A stretch of 64,000 bases of DNA from Methanopyrus sp. SNP6 (GCF_002201895.1 NZ_CP019436.1:571456-635455), one strand, 5' to 3'; shown: positions 1 through 9,581, counted from the stretch's first letter. Made by a program: numbers and translations. Notes: generated by a model from the letters alone, not told the origin.

Positions 1-351
1 GGCACGATCCTTGGGAACGACCGTTCGTTTGTGAGGGAGCTAGGGAATCACGAACACATCCATGTGCGCGTGTGTCTGAAGGGGTACGACCCTCAATCGT
101 TCGCGCGAATCACCAACGCGGACCCGAGTGGGTTCGATGTACAGCTCCGGTGCCTCAAATATCTTTTTAAAGAAGGGATATCCTTCCACCCAGCGATCCC
201 CGGTCTGTTCCGAACGGAAGAGATCGACAAGCTGGCCGGAATGCTTTCGAACATAGGAGTCCCACCCTCATCACTCGAGGTGGAGCCGATTAGAGTCTAC
301 GACCACGTCCGCAGGGAGTTGAGACGGCGGGGACTTACGGTTGTACGGTGA
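1..351 (+). CDS. Radical SAM-type protein, C-terminal part (5' end outside window)
   Basis: The frame is open from the first base to a TGA at 349-351, so only the last 116 residues are visible. They resemble the C-terminal region of archaeal radical SAM proteins, where a segment like VRVCLKGYDPQSFARITNA precedes a helix and a pattern of the kind GISFHPAIPGLF. The cysteine cluster would lie upstream and cannot be checked. An internal GTG at 31 could be mistaken for a start, but coding continues before it. The downstream gene starts inside its last codons. The family call rests on recalled pattern only, so the exact function is open. Confidence 0.6.
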   Translation, partial: GTILGNDRSFVRELGNHEHIHVRVCLKGYDPQSFARITNADPSGFDVQLRCLKYLFKEGISFHPAIPGLFRTEEIDKLAGMLSNIGVPPSSLEVEPIRVYDHVRRELRRRGLTVVR

Positions 352-2365
352 TCCAGGGCTCCTAGTGTTGATATTGCTCGTGTTGTTGGGAGTGGCTTCT
401 CTGCCCGCGGGTTCCGTGGTTTTGGCCTCGACTTTAGCTCCCGTGGCGGTAGCCGGTGGAGTAGCACTCGAGTACAATCTCGTGGATCCGAGGATAGTAC
501 CCGTGTTCGGGTTGCTTGCTATCCCCGGGTTCGTCCTAGGACTACGAACAGCCCGAAAATACCCCAGACAACACCTACGTTACAGAATGATCGTAGCGGC
601 AATGTTGCTGGCGGCATGCCTGTTAACGGACTTGACTTTATATATAACGAGGGGCAGTCTCGGCGGCACTATGAGTGATCCGTCTAGACACGCCTCCCAC
701 GCGTTGACGTTGTTGACCACCGGGCAACCCCCGGTCTTCTACGACACATTGAGACGAGAGTACCGCCCGGTCCATTATCCGTCAGGTCTCGGTCACATCG
801 CGATCACGGAGTCGATTTTATCGTGCTTGTACCATCCGAAGGATGTGAAGGATGCCGCGAGCTGGCCGGTTCAATTCGGATCGGTGCTAGTTGAGTTGAT
901 TGAATACCATATAAGCTCAGCGATGATAGCTTCCTCAATAGTCGACTTACTGCTGATAGCACGCGGAAGGTTACCTATCTTCGTAGTGCTACCTCTAACG
1001 ATCACGACGTACTTAGCATGTATTCCAAATTATATGAAGGTCGTACCATTCTTTCAATCACTAGCAGTGCTTGCTGCCTCAATAATAGCACTTATGCTTA
1101 ACTCACGGTTGCTGCCTGGTCTACTTGCGTTAGGCGCAATAACGATCCACTTTTATGGTATTATAGTCGTAATTATTCTGACTTTAACTTTGTTATGGGT
1201 CAAGAGGGAAGTCACAATTGCAAATCCAGTACTATTGGGTTCTATAATAGGGACTGTAGTGCAGTATCCTTATGTACATTGGAGCATAATGACGTATTTC
1301 CCATGTTATCCAGCTCATCCTAATCATTTACCACCAGACTGTATACATGGTTTAATATTATGTTTATTATCGTTCCTTTCAACTGCATTCATTGCTTATC
1401 CAGTTCTAGCCCTACCAACAATCAATGATTTACCTTATGTACTACCATTCGGGATCGTCATAGCTACAATTATAATTAGGGCCTGTAGGTCTCTACCTAC
1501 GGCTCTCAAAATAGCATGGATAAAATGTACTATCATGATCTTGACATTGACCGCAATTTCTGGAAGTATCGTTGGAGCGCGTCTTCTAGTCGTAACGCCA
1601 TTGCTAACTACCATAAGCCTATCCCTACTGGCAGCGGATGGGTATCTGTCTGCGTCGGTAGCATTGTACGGATATTGCATACTAACTATCAATCGGTGGT
1701 TAACGGACGCAATGTATGGATGTGAATTCGTCGGTGTACAACCGACTTATGTCCTGAAAGAGCATTGGAAGCTGTTCTATAGGTCGTTTTGTAGCAAAAA
1801 AGTCGTAGCTACAGTGCCTGAGGGATCCCTACCGTTTACGTGCTCTTGGAAACCGCGAGAAGTCGCTGAAGTTGTTCGAACGTTTCCAGATTCCAACACG
1901 CGACTACTGTTAACGGCAAGGAAAGGTAGCGAAATAATGCTTTACGTACCACCGGTTCGGGTTAGTGGGGAGTACGTCGTAAGGGAGTTGTCGCCCACGG
2001 GACGTGTCTGGGTAGCCGACGATCGCGCCGGGTCACTTCGACGTAATGTCCTGATAGGGGTGGAACGGTACGGCCACAAGATTACAGTGCGCGTTCTTGT
2101 AGTAAATCACAGTTGGGTAGGCATAACCGTGATCATCACAGGGAAATTGCGAAAAGGCGCGGTGATACTCTCGGCCCCTGAACGTACTCTATTTATCGAT
2201 TCTTACCGCACTAATGGTGGTTTTCTGGTCAACATTTATGGCCGCAATATGAGGACGATAAAGATAACGATCTCCGGTGCGAGGTGGATCGGTAATAGGC
2301 TGGTGTTCCACGGGTCGTTGAGGGATCTGGTCGCAAACATGCACGTTACCGGTGACTTAGTCTGA
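341..2365 (+). CDS. Large polytopic membrane protein with C-terminal soluble domain
   Basis: A 674-residue protein starting at TTG 341, overlapping the previous stop. Residues about 1-460 contain many hydrophobic segments, with the first extracytoplasmic-looking loop around residues 115-155 (contains SDPSRHASH and VHYPSGLGH). Residues about 470-674 are mostly soluble and beta-rich. A long multi-spanning part plus a C-terminal domain is compatible with a GT-C-type glycosyltransferase, but no diagnostic motif was recognised, so this is only a possibility. The stretch around 900-1750 is clearly richer in A and T than its surroundings and than most of this genome, which may indicate transfer or relaxed constraint. 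Confidence 0.75.
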   Translation: MYGDPGLLVLILLVLLGVASLPAGSVVLASTLAPVAVAGGVALEYNLVDPRIVPVFGLLAIPGFVLGLRTARKYPRQHLRYRMIVAAMLLAACLLTDLTLYITRGSLGGTMSDPSRHASHALTLLTTGQPPVFYDTLRREYRPVHYPSGLGHIAITESILSCLYHPKDVKDAASWPVQFGSVLVELIEYHISSAMIASSIVDLLLIARGRLPIFVVLPLTITTYLACIPNYMKVVPFFQSLAVLAASIIALMLNSRLLPGLLALGAITIHFYGIIVVIILTLTLLWVKREVTIANPVLLGSIIGTVVQYPYVHWSIMTYFPCYPAHPNHLPPDCIHGLILCLLSFLSTAFIAYPVLALPTINDLPYVLPFGIVIATIIIRACRSLPTALKIAWIKCTIMILTLTAISGSIVGARLLVVTPLLTTISLSLLAADGYLSASVALYGYCILTINRWLTDAMYGCEFVGVQPTYVLKEHWKLFYRSFCSKKVVATVPEGSLPFTCSWKPREVAEVVRTFPDSNTRLLLTARKGSEIMLYVPPVRVSGEYVVRELSPTGRVWVADDRAGSLRRNVLIGVERYGHKITVRVLVVNHSWVGITVIITGKLRKGAVILSAPERTLFIDSYRTNGGFLVNIYGRNMRTIKITISGARWIGNRLVFHGSLRDLVANMHVTGDLV

Positions 2366-2374
2366 CAGTCAGTG

Positions 2375-2437
2375 GAGGATGGGGTCGGATAAGGCCCCTG
2401 TTCGTCATCGCGTAGCTCCGACGAAACCTCCATCCTC
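2375..2437. terminator. Possible hairpin between convergent genes
   Basis: GAGGATGG at 2375-2382 is the exact reverse complement of CCATCCTC at 2430-2437. The pair lies between the ends of the membrane-protein gene and hemL, which converge, so it could serve as a shared terminator. The 47-base loop and lack of a T-run make this weak. Confidence 0.2.
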
Positions 2438-2522
2438 ATCCCTCGGATTCGTTATTCGTTGGGGATGGGACGGTCGGGGAAGCCCAGGTCAGGTCATCGT
2501 GGATTCCCACGGTACGGCTTCC

Positions 2523-3815
2523 TCATCCCGTGAGTCGGTCGAGTGATTCTCCTACGGCTTCCTCGGTGCGTTCCAGGTCCTCCTCGGTGTGTGCGATGGA
2601 TAGGAACCAAGCCTCGTAATTCGAGGCCGCGATCCATACGCCGCGCTCCAACAACTCCATGTGGAATCGCTTGAACGCATCGTGATCGGCCGAGTTGACG
2701 CCGGCGTAATCCCGGACTTCTTCGATCCCGAAGTACACCTGGAACATGGATTCAACTCGGTTCACGACCCCTTCGATGCCGCGGTCCTCGAGGTCGTCTT
2801 CTAGGGCGGAAGCCAGTCGTTTCGCTTTAGATGATAGTTCGCCGTAAGGTCGTTCGCGTTCGAGTATCTCGAGTGTAACCAGGCCCGCCGTGGCCGACAC
2901 CGGGTTGCCGTTGAACGTGCCGGCCTGGTATACTTTACCCTCCGGTGCGACGCGCGACATGTATTCCTCCGGGCCTCCGAAGGCCCCTATCGGTAGACCT
3001 CCTCCAAGGATCTTACCCAGGCAGACGAGGTCCGCGTCGATACCGTAGTACTCCTGAGCACCACCCAACCCCAGTCGGAATCCGGTGATCACTTCATCGA
3101 AGATGAGCAGCCGCTCGGTCCCGTCGCAGTACTCGCGAAGTACTTTCAGGAACTCCTCATCTGGTGGTACGCAGCCGGCATTACCCAGTACTGGTTCCAC
3201 GATCACCGCGCCGATCTCCTCGTCGAACCTCTCCACGGTCTCCACGAAGGCTTCGACGTCGTTGAACGGGCAGACAAGGGTGTTCTCCGCCACCGACTCC
3301 GGAATGCCCGGTGAGTCGGGCGCTCCGAGCTCGGAAGCCCCGGATCCCGCTCGGACGAGCACAGCGTCGTGAGCTCCGTGGTAGCATCCCTCGAATTTCA
3401 CCACCTTCTCGCGGCCCGTGTACGCGCGGGCGAGCCGTATCGCGCTCATCGTCGCCTCGGTGCCGGTGTTCACCAATCTCACCTTCTCCACGTTCGGGAC
3501 CAGCTCGACGACCTTCTCCGCGAGCTCCAGCTCGGGAAGCGCCGGTGTACCGTAGTGGAAACCCTCCCGCACTCGCTCGATCACGGCCTCTACGACCTCG
3601 GGATGTGAGTGTCCAAGTATCAATGGACCGAAGGCCAGGCAGTAATCTATCAGGATGTGACCGTCTACGGTGTACAGGCGCGAGCCCTCGGCCCTCTCAA
3701 CGTAGAACGGGTACGGGTCGAACCGGCGGACCGGGCTGCTCACGCCGCCCGGCATCACTTGCTCGGCACGCTTGAAGAGTTCGAGAGACTTGGGGAACTC
3801 GTCCTCGTAACCCAA
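2523..3815 (-). CDS. hemL: Glutamate-1-semialdehyde 2,1-aminomutase
   Basis: Converts glutamate-1-semialdehyde to 5-aminolevulinate, the entry to tetrapyrrole synthesis (siroheme, F430, corrinoids). The 430-residue length fits the family. It is a fold-type I PLP aminotransferase: N-terminal MPGGVSSPVR (residues 21-30), FDEVITGFR near 239-247, and CLGKILGGGLPIGAFGG with the expected Schiff-base lysine at K268. The start is TTG 3815, preceded by GGGGCT, with no in-frame ATG or GTG just upstream. It lies alone, reading away from tRNA-Thr, and converges with the membrane-protein gene. The cobalamin gene cbiD lies elsewhere in the window. Confidence 0.97.
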   Translation of the reverse strand: MGYEDEFPKSLELFKRAEQVMPGGVSSPVRRFDPYPFYVERAEGSRLYTVDGHILIDYCLAFGPLILGHSHPEVVEAVIERVREGFHYGTPALPELELAEKVVELVPNVEKVRLVNTGTEATMSAIRLARAYTGREKVVKFEGCYHGAHDAVLVRAGSGASELGAPDSPGIPESVAENTLVCPFNDVEAFVETVERFDEEIGAVIVEPVLGNAGCVPPDEEFLKVLREYCDGTERLLIFDEVITGFRLGLGGAQEYYGIDADLVCLGKILGGGLPIGAFGGPEEYMSRVAPEGKVYQAGTFNGNPVSATAGLVTLEILERERPYGELSSKAKRLASALEDDLEDRGIEGVVNRVESMFQVYFGIEEVRDYAGVNSADHDAFKRFHMELLERGVWIAASNYEAWFLSIAHTEEDLERTEEAVGESLDRLTG

Positions 3816-3931
3816 GCTGAGCCCCGACGGGACATGGGAGCAGGTACCTAATGAGTGCCTCGCTGCCTACTATGGTCTATTAGGGAGTCCCGTGGGACGT
3901 CGTTCGTTTCGAATCCCATAACGATTTAGGC

Positions 3932-4009
<78 letters not shown>

Positions 4010-4036
4010 GCATTCACCCGGACCACGATCGTCAGC

Positions 4037-4048
4037 ATACTTATATGT
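4037..4048 (-). promoter_or_regulatory. TATA-like box for tRNA-Thr
   Basis: Reads AACATATAAGTA on the minus strand, centred about 34 bases before the tRNA 5' end. This is a reasonable position for an archaeal TATA box with a short leader. Confidence 0.5.
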
Positions 4049-4224
4049 TACGCTGCCGACAGACCCGGTCACTCGGTACCTCGACCAGTTCTCCAGCACC
4101 AGTCGTACCGTCGGTGTGCCTTACTGGGACGGAGATGTTAGGAGGTAGAAGCGATACTCGTTCCGCTTCGCGTCGGGATAGGACGGGGGGCAGCGCATCA
4201 CCTTTCTGCCGACCGGGCGGGTCG

Positions 4225-4650
4225 CTATTCGCCCTCCAACTCCTGCAACCGTCGGACCATCTTGACGGCGGCTTCTACGGCGCGCTTAGCGTAGTGGACG
4301 CGCTCCAGGGCTTCCATCCTGGTCATGCCCGGGCCGGAGATACCTAGCGCCACGGGCTTACCGTACTCGACCATAAGATCCTGTATCTTTCTGAACGCCT
4401 GTTGCGCGATAGCCTGGTCGTGGTCGGTGTCACCCTTGATGATCGCACCGAGGGTTACGACGGCGTCGATGTCGTCACGCTCGAGGAGCTTCCTGACCGC
4501 CAATGGTACCTCGAAGGACCCAGGAACGAGGACGCGTTCAACGACCTCTGCCCCGAGATCCTTGGCGTGTTGGACCGCAAGTTCCTCCATCGCGTAGGTT
4601 ATCTCCCGGTTGAATTCCGTTACGACGAGACCTAACCGCACCGTGGACAT
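4225..4650 (-). CDS. ribH: 6,7-dimethyl-8-ribityllumazine synthase
   Basis: Catalyses the penultimate step of riboflavin synthesis, joining 5-amino-6-ribitylaminouracil with dihydroxybutanone phosphate. The 141-residue protein contains SFEVP (45-49) and GAIIKGDTDHD (69-78) with the expected catalytic histidine at H77, and GISGPGMT further on. The frame is open upstream to 4704, but ATG 4650 is preferred: it follows GGGGTG at a good distance and gives a normal-length protein. It is divergent from pcm. The next enzyme, archaeal riboflavin synthase (ribC), is encoded at 47658-48131. Confidence 0.95.
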   Translation of the reverse strand: MSTVRLGLVVTEFNREITYAMEELAVQHAKDLGAEVVERVLVPGSFEVPLAVRKLLERDDIDAVVTLGAIIKGDTDHDQAIAQQAFRKIQDLMVEYGKPVALGISGPGMTRMEALERVHYAKRAVEAAVKMVRRLQELEGE

Positions 4651-4724
4651 CTGACACACCCCGACGGCTCCGCGCTCCGACACGTCCAAAACCCCTACGG
4701 TCATCAGTCGGTGGGGGGACGGCG

Positions 4725-5405
4725 TTGGCTGAAGACGATGAGGTCTTTCGGCGCGCCCGTGAGCGTCTGGTGGAGCGGTTGAAGTCCCTGGGTTATATTA
4801 GATCGGATCGCGTGGCCGAAGCTATGCTCAAGGTGCCGCGCCATGAGTTCGTCCCGGAGGACCTCCGAGATCGGGCTTACGTCGACTCGCCCTTGCCCAT
4901 CGGCAAGGGACAAACCATCTCGGCCCCGCACATGGTGGCGTTGATGACCGAATTGCTCGATCCACGGATTGGGCATAAGGTGCTCGAGGTAGGGGCTGGT
5001 TCGGGGTACCACGCCGCCGTGGTAGCCGAACTGGTAAAACCAAATGGTCGTGTGATCACGGTCGAGAGGATCCCGGAACTAGCGGACTTCGCTCGGAATA
5101 ACCTGAAGAAAACCGGATACGACCGTTTCGTGAAGGTGTTGGTGGGGGACGGAACCAAGGGCTACCAGCCCGAGGCTCCGTACGACCGTATTCTGGTGAC
5201 GGCAGGCGCTCCGGACGTCCCGGAAAGCCTGCTGGAGCAGCTGAAGCCAGGAGGGAAAATGGTCATTCCGGTAGGAGATCGACACATGCAGGAGTTGTGG
5301 TTGGTGGAGAAGACCGAGGACGGAGAAGTCAGGCGTCGTCGGCACGGTGGATGTGCGTTCGTACCACTCGTAGGGGAAGAGGGATTCCAGGAACCCGAAT
5401 CTTGA
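4725..5405 (+). CDS. pcm: Protein-L-isoaspartate O-methyltransferase
   Basis: SAM-dependent repair enzyme that methylates isoaspartyl residues arising in aged proteins. The 226 residues include the family segments IGKGQTISAPHMVA (63-76), the SAM-binding VLEVGAGSGYHAAV (about 90-103) and the post-motif segment YDRILVTAGAPDVP. The start is TTG 4725 after GTGGGGGG. It lies divergent to ribH and upstream of the ASCH-domain gene on the same strand, separated by about 100 bases. Confidence 0.95.
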   Translation: MAEDDEVFRRARERLVERLKSLGYIRSDRVAEAMLKVPRHEFVPEDLRDRAYVDSPLPIGKGQTISAPHMVALMTELLDPRIGHKVLEVGAGSGYHAAVVAELVKPNGRVITVERIPELADFARNNLKKTGYDRFVKVLVGDGTKGYQPEAPYDRILVTAGAPDVPESLLEQLKPGGKMVIPVGDRHMQELWLVEKTEDGEVRRRRHGGCAFVPLVGEEGFQEPES

Positions 5406-5505
5406 CCCACTCTAGAGGATATGTACGACCCCGGGGATGAGGAGACCGGCAGGAGGAGACCGGGATGATCGAGGACCCCGATACCCGACCCGGGAGGTGA
5501 AGACC

Positions 5506-6192
5506 ATGGTTAAAGTCCCTGATCGCGTACTGAGCCGCTCCGAGGTCGCTCAGAATCCACACCGGGCCGTAGGAGAGTACGTCGAAGCTGTGGTGGTGCA
5601 GATAAAGGGAGATCAGGGTATTCAGCTGGAGCTCGGCCTACCGTTCGGCGTGTTCCTACCGGCCGGAGCGATCCGGGCGGCTTTAGACTGGCCCGAACCG
5701 GTGGATTTGGAGCTACTATTCATACCCGGGGAAGAGCTGATCGTCAAACTCGAGGATCTAGATCTTAAGAACAGAGTAGCTCGTGTGTGGATCCCGGAAT
5801 TCGAGGTGGAACGGCTCCGAGTGAGGCTCGGAGAGAGGCCGCCTCGCCGCGTGATCGAGATCATGACTAGGGAGGAATTCTTCGATCTGATCACCGAGGG
5901 TCTGAAAACCGCAGAGATACGGCCGTCCGATCACCGATCGTTCAGGTATCTGGAGCCGGGCGATACGCTCATATTCAAGAACTTCAAGGCCGGAACCATG
6001 CGCTGTATCGAAACGGTAGTCAGGAACGTCGAGAAGGACCTGGACCCTAAGGAAGCTGCCGAGAGGTTCTATCAGGAGGCCGGATTCGAGAGCCCCGAGG
6101 AATGTCTAGAGGGGCTCAAGGAGATGTATGACGGACTCCCAGAGAAGGTCGATGTAGCCGAGTTCGAGCCGGTGAGGGAGTGGGAAGAATGA
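5506..6192 (+). CDS. ASCH-domain (PUA-like) protein
   Basis: 228 residues. The C-terminal half (about 115-190) has the layout of an ASCH domain: a helix containing TREEFFDLITEGLKTAEIR, then YLEPGDTLIFKNF and a beta-rich tail. ASCH domains are PUA-related and usually bind RNA or nucleotides. The N-terminal half is a beta-rich segment that was not recognised. The frame is open from 5437, but ATG 5506 follows a strong GGGAGGTGA (5492-5500). The stop overlaps the next start as ATGA, so the two are probably translated together. Ligand unknown. Confidence 0.78.
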   Translation: MVKVPDRVLSRSEVAQNPHRAVGEYVEAVVVQIKGDQGIQLELGLPFGVFLPAGAIRAALDWPEPVDLELLFIPGEELIVKLEDLDLKNRVARVWIPEFEVERLRVRLGERPPRRVIEIMTREEFFDLITEGLKTAEIRPSDHRSFRYLEPGDTLIFKNFKAGTMRCIETVVRNVEKDLDPKEAAERFYQEAGFESPEECLEGLKEMYDGLPEKVDVAEFEPVREWEE

Positions 6193-6599
6193 AGGAGGAA
6201 GTGGCAAAAAGGATCGCATCGGAAGTGGCACCCCGGGTCGACTCGAAGGTAGTGGACAGGGTCTACGTGGCCGTGCGTGAGGGTACCGAAGAAGACCCAG
6301 AACCCGTCGCGAGGCTCGTCGAGGAAGGAGAGGAGGTATACGTGGTCTTCATCGGGCTCGAGGAGTCCGAAGACAGCAGTGCCGATAGGACCCTCGTGAA
6401 CCCTAGGAACCTCGAGGCTATGACCATCGATCTGATGGAGTGGGCGAAAGAGAAGTTCGAGGACGTCCACGTGTTAATCGGTGGCGTATCTTTCATCTGG
6501 AAGGGTGGCTCGTTCCGAGATCTCCTACGGCGCTACGGTGAGGATCCGAACGACTTCACGGTGATCGAGGAGAAGGCCGTAGGTATCCCTCCCCGCTGA
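6189..6599 (+). CDS. Hypothetical protein coupled to the ASCH gene
   Basis: 136 residues, alpha/beta, acidic, without recognised domain. ATG 6189 overlaps the preceding TGA by four bases (ATGA). Visible elements are a basic N-terminal helix, a central strand EEVYVVFIGLEE and a C-terminal VHVLIGGVSFIWKGGSF. The tight coupling suggests a partner or subunit of the ASCH protein. No catalytic signature is evident. Confidence 0.7.
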   Translation: MKEEVAKRIASEVAPRVDSKVVDRVYVAVREGTEEDPEPVARLVEEGEEVYVVFIGLEESEDSSADRTLVNPRNLEAMTIDLMEWAKEKFEDVHVLIGGVSFIWKGGSFRDLLRRYGEDPNDFTVIEEKAVGIPPR

Positions 6600-6723
6600 T
6601 TCAACGCCTAACGGAGCTCATCTAGGGGCATTAAGGCGTTATCGAAGCTTCGGAGACGTATTCTGGGCGCGTGGCTGCGGCTCTTCGCACGTCCGCGATA
6701 CGTTGGCCGCCACTCACGGTAAT

Positions 6724-7521
6724 TCACAGATCATAGGCGCGTCCATCCCGGGCAGCGACGGTTTCAACGCCAGTCTCGTGCTCAATACGCCTCGCTTCGC
6801 GCCCGGGACCTACCCTAAGCATCTTCATTCCGAAATGTGTTATGAAAACCTTCCGGAGTTCGGGTGCTTCCGAGACTAACTCTATCACGTCGCGGGTGCA
6901 AAGATGTCCTCTGATCCTATCCGATCCCGGCCTTACGACGTTGACTATAGCAACGGTCACGTCTTCTATCACCTCGAAGAGATCTTCACGAAGCTCCGTG
7001 TCTCCGGTGTAGTAGATGGAGTCGTCCTCTGTTTCGAGACGGAACCCGATACCGGTAGGGTCCCCATGGGCGGTCGGTACCGCTTCGAGGGTCCCGACCG
7101 GTAGGTCTACCTCATCGCCGGGTTCGAGCACCACCACTTCTTCCGGTAGGCTTCGGTGGTAAGCGCTGAGGACGGGACCGTAGTCACCGGAGTCATCGGA
7201 ACACCCTTCCACTGCGGAAACGGAGCCTACGAAGATGCCACGACGTTTAGTCCCGCCGCGCGTCATAGCCTCGACGAGTACCTCGGCTTCGGCGTAGTGA
7301 TCGGGATGTGAATGGGAGACGAACACGGCGTCGACGGCCGTGGTGGGTCGTCGGGAGAGTCTGGTACTCAGAAGACATCCAGGCCCTGGATCCACGTGGA
7401 GATGGAAGTCCGGGAACTCAAGACGGAAACCTCCGGTTCTGCGTTTCTGAGTGATCATAGCGAAGCGCCCGCCGCCTGTACCAGCGAAGAACATTGTAGT
7501 GTTGTCCGTCCACCGGTTCAA
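6724..7521 (-). CDS. Metallo-beta-lactamase-fold hydrolase
   Basis: 265 residues. The metal-binding motif is HSHPDH (70-75), followed by a later TAHGDPTGIGF and YTGDTE, which could supply the third histidine and the bridging aspartate, and a C-terminal FITHFG. This is the UlaG-like layout, often found in archaeal proteins of unknown substrate. The start TTG 7521 overlaps the upstream stop as TTGA; an ATG at 7494 is an alternative that would drop nine residues. It is probably the second gene of an operon with 7518-8486. Substrate unknown. Confidence 0.85.
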   Translation of the reverse strand: MNRWTDNTTMFFAGTGGGRFAMITQKRRTGGFRLEFPDFHLHVDPGPGCLLSTRLSRRPTTAVDAVFVSHSHPDHYAEAEVLVEAMTRGGTKRRGIFVGSVSAVEGCSDDSGDYGPVLSAYHRSLPEEVVVLEPGDEVDLPVGTLEAVPTAHGDPTGIGFRLETEDDSIYYTGDTELREDLFEVIEDVTVAIVNVVRPGSDRIRGHLCTRDVIELVSEAPELRKVFITHFGMKMLRVGPGREARRIEHETGVETVAARDGRAYDL

Positions 7522-8486
7522 CGTCTCGTTCGGCAGATTGAGTACCCCGTTACTACGGGCAGGTCCTTTCCATCTATCTTCATTATCCCGTCTTTCACCA
7601 CCACCGTATCGCCCGGCTCTACCTTCTCGGGATCACCTTCGACGGCCATGACGATCTCTTCACCGGGACCGGCGACCACGTCTCCCATGTGCCTGGCGTC
7701 GACGTCCTCCACGAGCCTGACGACGATCCGCCGCTCGGGAGGAACGTCCTCCACACCCTCACCCTCCTCCTCGGTGCCGACCTCGACAACTTCGCCGACC
7801 ACCCCTTCCTTCAAGATATCGTAACCTTCCCGGATATGCTTGAGCATCTCCTCAGCGAGTCGTCGTCTATACTCGCGGAGTCGTTCGATGTCCTCGTCGA
7901 TGGCCTTTTGGAGGTGAATCCGAGCCAAGTGGTCCACCCTGCCCTTTACCTCGAACGCGTCGTACTCGGAGCTCACGAGAACGGTGTTGGAAGACACGTA
8001 CTCGAAAATATCATCCAGTGCGTTTCGTAGGGATTCTAGGTCTGGCTTCCCTCCGAGCTCGGAGTCCACGAACTCGATCACCAGTTCCTTGACGACCTTA
8101 GGACCTTCCACGATCAGGGCGGGGCCGCCGAAATTTTTGGATAGAACTTTTTCTCCTTCGAGTTCGACGATGGCGTGGGCTCCGGGAGTAGCATAAACAC
8201 GGCGTCTCCGGACGCCTTTGGCAGATCTTACACCGACCTCTCCGGCCACCACCTCGTCGTTCACTTTCCAAACCTTCTTCCTATCGTCATGGAACTCGAA
8301 GTAACCACCCTCGACCTCGAGATCTTTCAGGAACGATTCCAATTCTTCTTCCGTTCTTATTTCACCGGAGTACAGTTTTTCCTCCACTTCCCGCATCTTT
8401 TCTTCATCCATACGAGCGACTAGGATGCGATGGTCCCCGGCCACGAGAGCACCGTCCGTCCCGGCGTAAGCCAGTACCAGGGTCAA
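7518..8486 (-). CDS. Conserved archaeal protein, DUF2121-like N-terminus
   Basis: 322 residues. The N-terminus LVLAYAGTDGALVAGDHRI resembles, from memory, archaeal DUF2121 proteins, which have a proteasome-like (Ntn) opening strand-turn. The middle (about 30-60 and 190-215) is rich in charged helices, and the C-terminal part contains a small beta domain with PGDTVVVKDGIMKI. The start is TTG 8484-8486 with GGGGAGAGG upstream. An AT-rich stretch around 8518-8532 may hold the promoter. It is coupled to the metallo-beta-lactamase-fold gene by TTGA. Function unknown and family placement tentative. Confidence 0.7.
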   Translation of the reverse strand: MTLVLAYAGTDGALVAGDHRILVARMDEEKMREVEEKLYSGEIRTEEELESFLKDLEVEGGYFEFHDDRKKVWKVNDEVVAGEVGVRSAKGVRRRRVYATPGAHAIVELEGEKVLSKNFGGPALIVEGPKVVKELVIEFVDSELGGKPDLESLRNALDDIFEYVSSNTVLVSSEYDAFEVKGRVDHLARIHLQKAIDEDIERLREYRRRLAEEMLKHIREGYDILKEGVVGEVVEVGTEEEGEGVEDVPPERRIVVRLVEDVDARHMGDVVAGPGEEIVMAVEGDPEKVEPGDTVVVKDGIMKIDGKDLPVVTGYSICRTRR

Positions 8487-8540
8487 CGCGTCCTCTCCCC
8501 GAGCTAGTTAGAGTTAGATGGAAATTATTTCAAGTTAACT

Positions 8541-9581
8541 TCAAACGTATCGGTATATACAAACGTCGACGTTTTCCAGATGACGCTCGGCGGCGCGTCT
8601 GCACTCTCGCATAACACGGACCGGCGTGTAACCGAGATCCGCCGAGTGGTATTGAGGCACGTGCTGGAGAATCCGGTAAGGTATGCCTTCGTCGATGGAA
8701 GCCAGAAACTCCGCAATTTTCTCTACATCCTCGGGCGTAATATACCCTGGCACTACTAAGGTACTCGGACGGAGGATCGGTGGATCTTCTCGCGCGAATT
8801 CCCGACCGATGATCTCGAGATTCTTAAACGTGTACTCGGGGTCGGAGAAGGATAAGGCGTAGTATATCCGTGGATCGAACGCCTTGACGTCCATGTTAAA
8901 ACCTCCACCGGACTCGTAGCAGATCTCGGCGATTCTACGCATGAGTTTTGGTCTTAAGCTTCCGTTCGTTTCCAAGCACACGCGAACGCGGAGCTCCTCC
9001 CACTCACATCCGATCTCTATAACCTGGTCGTAATGGGGGGTTGGATCACCACCGAAAAAACATACGCACGTCACGTCCGGATCGGAGGCACGACGTTTCA
9101 AATCTTCGGAACTCAGCCGCTCACGTTCCATCCAATGTTCGTAATTCTGGCAGAAGAAGCAGTGATGGGTACATCCACCGTAGAATACGGCTAGGTTGTA
9201 TCGATCGCGCTCGGGCCCCAGTGTTTCCGTGTACTTCGGGTACCCGCGAGAGGTGGCACCAGGGCAGACCCACGCTCCCACGCAGTTGGTAGGATGGGGA
9301 TCCAGATATGCGCGGCCAATGTGCTCGCGGACTATCTCACCGCATTCGTTTCGAACGACACCGCAGTACCCTACCTTCCCCTCGGGTATCCTACACCGGT
9401 TCACGCAGGCGCCGCACTCGAGCCCTCCCGACGGCGGCTCCGGTGGGAGTCCAAGCTCCCTCCTCGCTTCAGCGTGCGCCTCTCGGAGGATCTCTCGGGC
9501 TTTATCCCAACGGTTCAAGATACATTCCCTACACACGCGTAAAAACGAGGATGCGGGAGCCCCGCAGAGTTCGCAGGTCAT
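8541..9581 (-). CDS. Radical SAM protein with N-terminal zinc-ribbon-like cysteines
   Basis: 346 residues. The radical SAM cluster motif is CTHHCFFC (Cx3Cx2C) near residue 140, followed by a glycine-rich FFGGDP segment and LETNGS. The N-terminus holds additional cysteine groups: CELCG, CRECI, CGACVNRC and YCGV. The layout resembles pyruvate-formate-lyase-activating-enzyme-like proteins of archaea. ATG 9581 overlaps the stop of the DUF59 gene (ATGA). Neighbours encoding a DUF59 protein and a flavodoxin fit a need for Fe-S assembly and a one-electron donor. Substrate unknown. Confidence 0.9.
   Translation of the reverse strand: MTCELCGAPASSFLRVCRECILNRWDKAREILREAHAEARRELGLPPEPPSGGLECGACVNRCRIPEGKVGYCGVVRNECGEIVREHIGRAYLDPHPTNCVGAWVCPGATSRGYPKYTETLGPERDRYNLAVFYGGCTHHCFFCQNYEHWMERERLSSEDLKRRASDPDVTCVCFFGGDPTPHYDQVIEIGCEWEELRVRVCLETNGSLRPKLMRRIAEICYESGGGFNMDVKAFDPRIYYALSFSDPEYTFKNLEIIGREFAREDPPILRPSTLVVPGYITPEDVEKIAEFLASIDEGIPYRILQHVPQYHSADLGYTPVRVMRECRRAAERHLENVDVCIYRYV

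Noticed and set aside
3311-3775. Long plus-strand frame inside hemL
   Set aside because: Arginine/proline/serine-rich translation typical of the complement of a GC-rich gene.
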